Made by a program: the position numbers and the translations under genes. 27,926 nucleotides of DNA, from assembly GCA_964576115.1 (NCBI GenBank), contig CAZNUA010000013.1, forward strand, positions 1 through 27,926, in the 5' to 3' direction. A model generated the notes under the pieces. The model ran no database searches. It was not told the origin of the DNA and saw nothing but the letters and a program-made list of their open reading frames with translations. This stretch comes from CAYSYY01 sp964576115 [NCBI: uncultured Gemmatimonadota bacterium]. GTDB taxonomy: Bacteria; Blakebacterota; Blakebacteria; Blakebacterales. Shown piece by piece: positions 7,738 to 13,990 of the stretch. Within the stretch, counting starts at the first letter, position 1. Every line of letters begins with the position of its first letter.

Positions 7738-8718
7738 CTAGAGCTTACCCACCAGCAGGGCTTTCGCGAACCGGCCATGCAGGCGGCCGAGCCAGCGGGC
7801 CAGATGCAGGGTGACGATGATGAGCAGGGCTCCCACGGCCAGCAGGAACGGGAAGAGCCAGATATCCACATAGAGGCTCCAGCCGTCGAACCAGAAGACC
7901 GGATCGGCCACGAAGATCTGAACGATGGGAGCGGCGGCCAGCGCCAGAGCGATAGTGACACACACCATCGCGAGCGTGAAGTAGATCACTCCCAGGGGCA
8001 GCATCAGCAGCATGTACAGCAGGGTTGTCCAGGTACGCCGGTCCGACAGCCAGTATTTGATGCGGCCGGTCAGCCGGCGCGTCTCGGCCGGCAGGCGCGG
8101 TCGGCGGGGCATGCGGACTCCCAGCAGTGCTTCCACCATCCAGCCTTCCACCAACGAGATCGCCCGGGTCGAAGCCAGGAAGATCAGGATGAAGGGAATC
8201 CCGATGATGAGAATGATCAATCCGACCGAGAGACTGAGGCCGGTTATCGCCCAGGTGAAGTAGAGAATTCCGGTGATGATCGCCAGGAACATGTAGAAGA
8301 GCGAACCGTAGGCGTGCGGGTCCACCAGCACTCCGAAGAAGGGACCCAGAGTCGTGTGTTCGGGCAGAGCGTACCACGGTTTGTCCTCGGCGACTGTCCC
8401 CGTCTCGCCGACCCTTTCGCGCTTTCCGGACCTGGCGAGAACCGCGGCCGCCGCCTCCCGGCTTTCGGCGCCGGGTAGACGCGCTGTGGGGGTGCGCGGG
8501 GCGGCGGCCGCTGCCCGGTAGGCCCGGGCGATTTCCTCGGGGGTGCCGTAACGTTCGATCGTCGCGGCGAGTTCCTCGGCCAGCTCGTCGGCGGGCACTC
8601 CGGCCAGCTCGCTGCGCAGGTATTCGTCGGCGTCGTAGAGCGCGTCCTGTCTCACGGCCGGGTCGGTGCCGGCCAGTTCGCGCCGAAGGTAGTGCAGGTA
8701 TTCCTCAATCGACCGCAT
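7738..8718 (-). CDS. HAAS-domain plus sensor-type membrane protein
   Basis: Inner-membrane protein of 326 residues. Residues 1-72 are a soluble helical HAAS-like domain (IEEYLHYLRREL ... ATIERYGTPEEIARAYRAA), commonly found in proteins encoded beside PadR regulators. Residues about 135-270 and 284-305 hold four to six membrane segments arranged as the 'putative sensor' domain, with TRAISLVEGWMVEALLGVRMP between two pairs. Start ATG 8718 follows GAGGGGG and overlaps the end of padR1 by 14 nt, so the two are translationally coupled and co-regulated. The family is often assumed to sense envelope or antimicrobial stress; that role is inference here. The linker (80-115) is Ala- and Arg-rich and of low complexity. 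Confidence 0.75.
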   Translation of the reverse strand: MRSIEEYLHYLRRELAGTDPAVRQDALYDADEYLRSELAGVPADELAEELAATIERYGTPEEIARAYRAAAAAPRTPTARLPGAESREAAAAVLARSGKRERVGETGTVAEDKPWYALPEHTTLGPFFGVLVDPHAYGSLFYMFLAIITGILYFTWAITGLSLSVGLIILIIGIPFILIFLASTRAISLVEGWMVEALLGVRMPRRPRLPAETRRLTGRIKYWLSDRRTWTTLLYMLLMLPLGVIYFTLAMVCVTIALALAAAPIVQIFVADPVFWFDGWSLYVDIWLFPFLLAVGALLIIVTLHLARWLGRLHGRFAKALLVGKL

Positions 8719-9121
8719 CGCTGTAATCCCCCTCAAGAACCGCGTCCACGAAATTGCGGATCTCACTCCACGCCGTCCGCCACTCGGTCAGTCCCGCCCG
8801 CCCGATGGCCGTGACCTGGTAGTAGCGGCGCGGAGGGCCCGAGACCGACGGCTCCACCCGGCTGGCGAGCAGGCCGCTGCGTTCCATGGAGCGGAGCACC
8901 GGATAAAGGGTTCCCTGCTTGATCTTGGCCAGTTCGGTCGAAAGCGATTCCAGCAGTTTGGCGATTTCGTAACCGTACATCGGTCGTTCGGCCTGCTCGA
9001 GGACCGCCAGCAGGACCAGGCTGACAGTGCCGGCGTTCATCTCGCGCATGAATTTGCGCATGTACGGTGCGACCGGGTCGTCGGATCCGCCGCCGGCGAT
9101 CTGTCCCTTCTCGTCCGTCAC
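8705..9121 (-). CDS. PadR-family transcriptional regulator 1
   Basis: Winged-helix repressor of the PadR family. From GTG 9121 it has 138 residues. NAGTVSLVLLAVLEQAERPMYGYEIAKLLE (29-58) is the standard opening; IKQGTLYPVLRSMERSGLL (67-85) is the recognition helix region and GPPRRYYQVTAIGRAGL (95-111) the wing. A C-terminal helix (113-130) should dimerise. The frame is open up to 9202, but GTG 9121 has a fine RBS (GAAGGAG, 7 nt upstream) and the extra upstream residues are not PadR-like. It is coupled to the HAAS/sensor gene. Its promoter carries a 21-nt motif that recurs before ADOP permease 1, suggesting autoregulation plus control of that permease. Confidence 0.9.
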   Translation of the reverse strand: MTDEKGQIAGGGSDDPVAPYMRKFMREMNAGTVSLVLLAVLEQAERPMYGYEIAKLLESLSTELAKIKQGTLYPVLRSMERSGLLASRVEPSVSGPPRRYYQVTAIGRAGLTEWRTAWSEIRNFVDAVLEGDYSDAVD

Positions 9122-9185
9122 CCCTGTACTCCTTCGTTGCGCGTGCACCAGATGATACGACTCCGGTACATGCTGAGTTTCATAA

Positions 9186-9206
9186 TAGTATGAACTACAC
9201 AATAGC
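9186..9206. promoter_or_regulatory. Candidate PadR operator, site A
   Basis: TAGTATGAA, four variable bases, ACAATAGC. It lies 65 nt upstream of the padR1 start. The same pattern occurs at 13917-13937, 54 nt upstream of ADOP permease 1, with 18 of 21 bases identical. It is AT-rich against a GC-rich background and internally contains TAGT-ATGA-ACTA, a small dyad. Confidence 0.55.
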
Positions 9207-9331
9207 GAGAGCTGTCCGGAAACCCGGCCCGGTCGAGGCTGCGGGGAAAGAGGGGGAAAGAGACTGTATCCCCTCGCCCCGATTCATGTAGATTCGTCTG
9301 ATCGGGGTTGCCTGGTCGGGGGTATCCGGTC

Positions 9332-9357
9332 GGGGGCAGGGGGTGACGGGTAAAGGG
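9332..9357 (+). other. Potential G-quadruplex motif
   Basis: Four G-runs on the + strand (9332-9336, 9339-9343, 9348-9350, 9355-9357) are separated by 2, 4 and 4 nt, a canonical G3+N1-7 pattern; two further G-runs lie just upstream (9304-9307, 9318-9322). It lies on the non-template strand of the aminotransferase promoter region. Confidence 0.45.
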
Positions 9358-9374
9358 TGCGGCACCGGTACCGT

Positions 9375-9389
9375 CTGTATCGGATACAG
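9375..9389. promoter_or_regulatory. Perfect 15-bp dyad upstream of aminotransferase
   Basis: CTGTATC-G-GATACAG is a perfect palindrome centred 108 nt upstream of the aminotransferase start. Its form suits a dimeric DNA-binding protein site; which protein is unknown. Confidence 0.4.
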
Positions 9390-9489
9390 CGGGGCAGGGT
9401 CAGCGTGGCGGGGTCAGCGGGGTGCATGGTAATCGGGGTCGGCAATCGGCCTCGCCGGCACCGGGACATGACGGTTGAGAGAGGTATTG

Positions 9490-10890
9490 ATGACAGTGGA
9501 ACGGGAACGCATCAACGCACGGCTCTATGCCACCCTGAGCTCCGAATATCTGGCGGCCTTCCCCGGTACTGCCTCGCACCAGGAGCGGGCCGAACGGTCG
9601 CTGATCAAAGGCGGCAGCCATTCCCTGCGTCTGTTCGATCCTGCCCCTCTGCGCATCCGTCGGGCCACCGGCGCCACCGTCGAAGATGTCGACGGCAACA
9701 CCATCCTCGATTTCTGGCAGGGACACTACGCCAATATCCTCGGTCACAATCCTCCCCTGCTCACCGGTGCTCTCTCGGCCGGGCTGGGCGAGGGAATCGG
9801 GCTCCAGACCGGGATTGTCGACACCATCGAGATCGAGTACGCCGAGCTGCTTCTCTCGCTGACCGGTCTGGAGCGGCTGCGTTTCACCACCAGCGGCGCT
9901 CTGGCCAACCTGTATGCCGTCATGCTCTCGCGCGCCTACACCGGACGGGACATCACTCTGAAGGTCGGCGGCGGCTGGCAGGGCGCTCATCCCTTCGCGC
10001 TCAAGGGGGTGAGTTTCCGTGACGGGTACGATCATCCCGAAACCGAGGGTCTCTCCGAGGATGTCATGAAACGGGTTCTGCTGGCCCGTTACAACGATCC
10101 CGAAGACCTGCGGGCTGTTTTCGAGAAGCTCGGAGACCGCATCGCCTGCTTCATCGTCGAACCGTGGCTCGGCATGGGCGGCTTCATTCCGGCCGATCCC
10201 GAATACCTGACCGCCGCCCGCGCCCTCACCGAGCGGTACGGAGCCATGTTGATCTTCGACGAGATAATCTCGGGCTTCCGCTTCTGTGCCGGCGGAGTCG
10301 CACGTCTGTACGGCATCAAGCCCGATCTGACGACCTTCGCCAAGATTGCGGGCGGGGGACTGCCCCTGGCCGTGGTGGCCGGCCGGGCCGACCTGCTCGC
10401 ACTCTGCCATCCCGACAGTCCCCGGCGGGTCAAGTTCGATGGAGGAACATTCAGCGCTCACCCCGCCGCCCTGCTGGCCGGCCGGACCCTGGTCTCCTGG
10501 CTGGCCGAGCACGAGAGTGAGGTCTATCCCCGGTTGGGCGAACTGGGGCAGAAGATGCGCCGGGGCGTGGAGGAGGCGTTCGCCGCCGAAGGAGTGTTCG
10601 TACGCTGTACCGGCTACGGCAACCGGATCGCTCCCCACAGTTCGGTTGCCATGGTCAATTTCCCCTACGATGAGACGTGTGCTCTGAATCGTCCCGACCA
10701 GGTCTGGAATCCCGCGGTCTGCGATGTCGAACGGCGCGAACGGCTCCTGAAACTGGCCCTGCTTCTGGAACGGGTGCATGTCATGCACGGTCTGGGCACC
10801 CTCTCGACCGCGCACACCGAGGCCGATCTCGACTGGCTCTTCGACGCCTGCCGGGCTGCTGCCCGGCGGCTGAAGGAGACTCCACGGTGA
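9490..10890 (+). CDS. Class III aminotransferase, glutamate-1-semialdehyde aminomutase-like
   Basis: PLP-dependent fold-type I enzyme, 466 residues. FQ-type opening is replaced by RIRRATGATVEDVDGNTILDFWQGHYANILGH (55-86), the class III N-terminal signature. FTTSGALANLYAVMLSRA (132-149) binds phosphate; IFDEIISGFRF (255-265) carries D257, which contacts the pyridine nitrogen; TTFAKIAGGGLPLAV (281-295) carries the Schiff-base K285; GGTFSAHPAALLAG (318-331) is GSAM-like. ATG 9490 follows GAGAGAGG and opens the conserved frame better than the upstream TTG 9475. Whether it makes 5-aminolevulinate or acts on another amino compound is unclear: no hem genes are near and SGALAN departs from the usual SGTEA. 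Its stop overlaps the GTG start of a decayed peptidase gene. Confidence 0.85.
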   Translation: MTVERERINARLYATLSSEYLAAFPGTASHQERAERSLIKGGSHSLRLFDPAPLRIRRATGATVEDVDGNTILDFWQGHYANILGHNPPLLTGALSAGLGEGIGLQTGIVDTIEIEYAELLLSLTGLERLRFTTSGALANLYAVMLSRAYTGRDITLKVGGGWQGAHPFALKGVSFRDGYDHPETEGLSEDVMKRVLLARYNDPEDLRAVFEKLGDRIACFIVEPWLGMGGFIPADPEYLTAARALTERYGAMLIFDEIISGFRFCAGGVARLYGIKPDLTTFAKIAGGGLPLAVVAGRADLLALCHPDSPRRVKFDGGTFSAHPAALLAGRTLVSWLAEHESEVYPRLGELGQKMRRGVEEAFAAEGVFVRCTGYGNRIAPHSSVAMVNFPYDETCALNRPDQVWNPAVCDVERRERLLKLALLLERVHVMHGLGTLSTAHTEADLDWLFDACRAAARRLKETPR

Positions 10891-11392
10891 CCCGACCGCA
10901 GCCGGTCCTGCTGCCGGCCCTCGACCTGCTGGCCCTGATCCTCGGTCTCTGCCTGCTGCACTACCATCCCTCACGCCCCCTGCCGGCCGACGCACCCGCT
11001 TCGGTGGCGATCATGCTCGAAATCGCCCGGATGCTCGCCAGTGAATCATCCCTGCCGAACGATGTCGTCTTCCTCTTCACCGACGCCGAGGAGATCGGAC
11101 TGTGGGGCGCTCGCGGGTTCGTGCAGGATCATCCATGGGCCGGAGAGGTCGGTGCGGTGATCAACATGGAGGCCCGCGGCACATCGGGCCCGAGCCTGGT
11201 CTCCTGTTCTCCCTGCTCACCCTCGTCGTACCGGCCCTGATCTGGTTCGAGGTCGAACTGCTCTTTTACGATGCCATCGGTTTCAGCTGGCCGCCGGTTC
11301 TCGCCCTGCGGGCCGCCCTCTTCGCCACTCTGCTCCTGCCCGCCGCCGCCCGCTCCTCTCAGCCATTGCCAGATACTTCTTCGGAGTATTGA
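10887..11392 (+). pseudogene. Decayed M28-family membrane metallopeptidase
   Basis: Remnant of a zinc aminopeptidase of the M28/Fxna type. The start GTG 10887 overlaps the aminotransferase stop and follows GAAGGAGAC, a good RBS. A short hydrophobic N-terminus (LLPALDLLALILGLCLL) runs straight into HYHPSRPLPADAPASVAIML, which resembles the HYDSxPxxxGAxDDxxSVAxML region with the metal-binding Asp lost and the preceding segment missing. VVFLFTDAEEIGLWGARGFV, with the catalytic Glu pair, and GAVINMEARGTSGPSL are well preserved. The frame then degenerates and stops at 11240. In another frame (from about 11195 to the TGA at 11390) a membrane segment follows, LLFSLLTLVVPALIWFEVEL onward, matching a C-terminal membrane domain. 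At least two deletions and a frameshift are needed, so a functional product is unlikely. Confidence 0.65.
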
Positions 11393-11418
11393 TTACTCCT
11401 CGTGCCTCAAGGCACGAG
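11383..11418 (+). promoter_or_regulatory. Two abutting hairpins upstream of aldolase
   Basis: GGAGTA-TTGAT-TACTCC (11383-11399) and CTCGTGCC-TCAA-GGCACGAG (11399-11418) are perfect 6-bp and 8-bp stems that share base 11399, so fully formed they compete at that base. They lie 55-90 nt before the aldolase start and overlap the end of the peptidase remnant. No U-tract follows, so an mRNA-leader role (stability or attenuation) is as likely as termination. Confidence 0.5.
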
Positions 11419-11472
11419 CGCGGGCTTCGGGCGGAAAACAACTGCATCTCCCACTCACAGAGGGCGAAACCG

Positions 11473-12498
11473 ATGAATATCGATGAGCTTGTACAGACAG
11501 CAGAAGCCATGGTCGCACCCGGCCGGGGAATCCTGGCGGCCGATGAAAGCACAGGCACGATTACCAAGAGACTGGCGGGTATCAATGTCGAGAGTACCGA
11601 AGAAACCCGCCGGGCCTACCGCGAACTGCTCTTCACCACCGCCGGTGCCGAGGAATATATCAGTGGTGTGATCCTGTTCGATGAAACCATCCGCCAGGCG
11701 ACCGCCGACGGCGTTCCCTTCCCCGAAATACTGAGTTCGAAAGGCATCATTCCCGGGATCAAACCCGACAAGGGGGCCAAGCCGCTGGCCGGCTTCCCCG
11801 GCGAGAAGATCACCGAGGGGCTCGACGGCCTGCGCGAGCGCCTGCAGGAGTACTACGAACTCGGCGCCCGTTTCGGCAAGTGGCGGGCGGTCATCACCAT
11901 CGGTGAGGCCATCCCCAGCCGGTTCTGCCTCGAGGCCAACGCCCACGCCCTGGCCCGCTACGCCGCCCTCTGTCAGGAGTCGGGTCTGGTACCGATCGTC
12001 GAACCCGAAGTGCTCATGGACGGAGATCACACGCTGGAACGCTGTGAAGAGGTGACCGAGCTCACCCTCCGGTTTCTGTACGAGGCTCTGGCCGAGCACC
12101 ATGTGATGCTTGAGGGTACCATCCTCAAACCCAACATGGTCATCTCGGGCAAGGAATGTCCGGTCCAGGCCGCTCCCGGGCAGATCGCCGAAGCCACCAT
12201 CCGTACCTTCGCACGAGCCGTTCCGGCCGCCGTACCCGGGATCGTGTTTCTCTCCGGCGGACAATCCCCGGTCCAGGCCACCGAGAACCTGAATGCCATG
12301 AACGCCCTCGGTCTCGATCTGCCGTGGGAACTCAGCTTTAGTTATGGCCGGGCCCTGCAGGAGCCCGTGCTCAAAGCCTGGCTCGGGGAGGCCGGGAACG
12401 TCCCGACCGCCCAGGCGGCCTATCTGCACCGGGCCAGGATGAACGGCGCCGCCCGCACCGGCACCTGGACGCCCGAGACCGAAGGCGAGGCAGCCTGA
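11473..12498 (+). CDS. fba: Fructose-bisphosphate aldolase, class I
   Basis: Cleaves fructose-1,6-bisphosphate to the triose phosphates in glycolysis, and reverses this in gluconeogenesis, by Schiff-base chemistry with no metal. 341 residues, close to animal/plant-type class I enzymes. Visible active-site positions: D24 in GILAADES, K136 in KWRAVI, E176 and E178 in VPIVEPE, K219 in ILKPNM (Schiff-base lysine), S261 in FLSGGQS. ATG 11473 follows GAGGGCG and begins the family's usual N-terminus; the open frame upstream to 11389 crosses the hairpins. The C-terminus (TWTPETEGEAA) lacks the terminal Tyr of the vertebrate enzymes. The 83-nt gap to the convergent reductase gene shows only a GGGGCCCC palindrome. 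Confidence 0.95.
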   Translation: MNIDELVQTAEAMVAPGRGILAADESTGTITKRLAGINVESTEETRRAYRELLFTTAGAEEYISGVILFDETIRQATADGVPFPEILSSKGIIPGIKPDKGAKPLAGFPGEKITEGLDGLRERLQEYYELGARFGKWRAVITIGEAIPSRFCLEANAHALARYAALCQESGLVPIVEPEVLMDGDHTLERCEEVTELTLRFLYEALAEHHVMLEGTILKPNMVISGKECPVQAAPGQIAEATIRTFARAVPAAVPGIVFLSGGQSPVQATENLNAMNALGLDLPWELSFSYGRALQEPVLKAWLGEAGNVPTAQAAYLHRARMNGAARTGTWTPETEGEAA

Positions 12499-12581
12499 CT
12501 CCACGACATCCGGGGCCCCGTCAGCCAACCGGGACCACAGGCTGTCGATCGTACAGCATCCTGCCCGAGGTATCGCCGCCG

Positions 12582-13256
12582 CTACGGTTCCGGTTCGATC
12601 CAGGGTCGGGCGAAGCGGTCTTCATACGCGTCGTTCCGCTTCAACTGCATATCCCAGTAGAAGTTGCCCACTCCAATCCGTTGCAGCAGGGCGAAGATGG
12701 TCCGGCGCAGCGGTGACATCTTCTCCCGCGGCGCCAGCCGGCGCAGCACACCGGGGTCGAAACCGCTGGTTTCGGACAGGGTCATTCCCAGTTCCCGCAT
12801 CAGGGCGTAGAGTCGGCGGGTCATCCACGGCGGACGCGCCTGGATGCCCTCGACTCCGCCGCGTACCGTCGTGCCCAGATAGCGGCAGCCGAGCCGGCGG
12901 GTGAATCGGGTCAGGTACCGCTCGACCGGTCGCGAGTGAGCCGCCTCGGGAAAACCGGACTGCACCAGGAAGGCCAGGGGCGGGTGATGCGTCTGGTCCG
13001 GCAGGGCGGCCAGATCCTCGAAGAACTGCTTGACCAGGCCGGGCATGGCGTCGGTGTAAAGGGGAAAGGCGATCAGAACGGCATCGGCGGCGGTGATGAG
13101 CTGCAGCTGCCGCTCCCGTTCCCGCGAACGTACCAGATAAAGGATGTCGACCACCTCGCGGTCGGTTGCCTCGAGCCCGGCGGCGATATGCCCGAGCAGG
13201 ATCCGGGTGTTGCTCTTCGGACCGCGCGGCGAGCCGTTACAGAGCACCCAGCGCAT
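12582..13256 (-). CDS. NAD(P)H-dependent FMN reductase-like flavoprotein
   Basis: Flavodoxin-fold oxidoreductase of 224 residues. NGSPRGPKSNT (7-17) is the FMN-phosphate loop, and LIAFPLYTDAMPGLVKQFFED (61-81) is the second flavin-contact loop typical of the family. The C-terminal 80 residues (MSPLRRTIFALLQRIGVGNFYWD and after) are longer than in simple FMN reductases and are basic. ATG 13256 follows GAGGAGG and lies within the end of the upstream flavoprotein gene, overlapping by 20 nt, so the two proteins are translationally coupled and probably act together. Substrate is unknown. Confidence 0.8.
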   Translation of the reverse strand: MRWVLCNGSPRGPKSNTRILLGHIAAGLEATDREVVDILYLVRSRERERQLQLITAADAVLIAFPLYTDAMPGLVKQFFEDLAALPDQTHHPPLAFLVQSGFPEAAHSRPVERYLTRFTRRLGCRYLGTTVRGGVEGIQARPPWMTRRLYALMRELGMTLSETSGFDPGVLRRLAPREKMSPLRRTIFALLQRIGVGNFYWDMQLKRNDAYEDRFARPWIEPEP

Positions 13257-13788
13257 CGGCCACCTCCTCGGGAGCGCACGACGTGGTCTCGATGAAGGGG
13301 ACCGTCGTCTTCATGTTCAGGGCGAACCGCCGGAAGAGCGTGGCGGTGATCTCGACGTCTTCAGCCCCGGTGTCGGGCTCGGGGGAGAGGACCAGGCTGA
13401 AGAGCGGGTAGCCCTCGTACCTGGCCCGGTGATGGTTCTCACCCTCGACGAACTCGAAGTAGGGATGCACCAACGGGATCATCCGGTCCCAGGTCATTTT
13501 CGTCAGGGCGTTGACGAAACCCGCGACCAGGGGGGCCGCGAAAAGGGTCAGGTCCGAATGCAGGATCCGGGTCAGGATCTCGTCCATGTCGTCGCGGAAC
13601 ACACACCGGCCGGGGGTTTTGACCCAGCAGTCCCAGCAGCCGGTGCAGTGGTTGATCTCGCTCTTCCGCAGGGCGACGGTGTCGGTCTCCGAACCCCGTT
13701 CGTGCAGGGCGGCGGCCAGACGTTCGAGCCAGCCCATAGCGGGGGCGAGGGATGGTTCGGGATGACCATCGAGGATCAGAATGTGCAT
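13237..13788 (-). CDS. Flavodoxin-fold oxidoreductase with compact Cys4 motif (Isf-like)
   Basis: 183-residue flavodoxin-fold protein. MHILILDGHPEPSL opens the FMN-binding fold. NHCTGCWDCWVKTPGRC (47-63) contains C48-x2-C51-x2-C54-x7-C62, the compact spacing (Cx2Cx2Cx4-7C) known for the 4Fe-4S cluster of iron-sulfur flavoproteins. DDMDEILTRILHSDLTLFAAPL continues the fold. Start ATG 13788 has GGGAGG 8 nt upstream; the frame is open to 13842 but those codons read as low-complexity Ser/Arg. First gene of a two-gene operon with the FMN reductase. It shares its upstream region with the divergent ADOP permease. Electron transfer with its partner is inference. Confidence 0.75.
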   Translation of the reverse strand: MHILILDGHPEPSLAPAMGWLERLAAALHERGSETDTVALRKSEINHCTGCWDCWVKTPGRCVFRDDMDEILTRILHSDLTLFAAPLVAGFVNALTKMTWDRMIPLVHPYFEFVEGENHHRARYEGYPLFSLVLSPEPDTGAEDVEITATLFRRFALNMKTTVPFIETTSCAPEEVADALGAL

Positions 13789-13886
13789 GCCATCATCCTC
13801 CCGTGAGGAACTGCTGCGGGCTTCACGGGAACAGTACCACATTTCGCCTTGCTCACCGTGATGAAATCGGCGGGATATCGCTGGCG

Positions 13887-13902
13887 GGCAGGGAAACCTG
13901 CC
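13887..13902. repeat. Short hairpin with GAAA loop in divergent promoter region
   Basis: GGCAGG-GAAA-CCTGCC, a perfect 6-bp stem capped on the + strand by a GNRA tetraloop. It lies between the flavoprotein operon and ADOP permease 1, 15 nt before operator site B. Function unknown. Confidence 0.35.
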
Positions 13903-13916
13903 GTCGGTGTCCTGCG

Positions 13917-13937
13917 TAGTATGAAGTGTACAATAGC
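13917..13937. promoter_or_regulatory. Candidate PadR operator, site B
   Basis: TAGTATGAA, GTGT, ACAATAGC: 18 of 21 bases equal site A at 9186-9206. TACAAT within it (13929-13934) would also serve as a -10 element for the permease gene starting 57 nt later, so a bound repressor would occlude the promoter. Confidence 0.55.
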
Positions 13938-13990
13938 AGGTGCCGTGTGGGGGGCACTATTACCGGGGATCGATCGACGGGAGAATCCAC

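Larger units (their letters stand above)
9122..9489. other. Divergent intergenic region padR1 / aminotransferase
   Basis: 368 nt with no convincing gene. It holds the candidate PadR operator (9186-9206) in a locally AT-rich stretch, a run of G-tracts (9332-9357), a perfect 15-bp dyad (9375-9389) and a repeated GGGTCAGCG (9397 and 9411). The half near the aminotransferase is extremely G-rich on the + strand. Confidence 0.6.

Noticed and set aside
9400-10995. 531-residue open frame on the minus strand
   Set aside because: Fully antisense to the aminotransferase; low-complexity Gly/Gln/Glu-rich product typical of GC-rich antisense frames.
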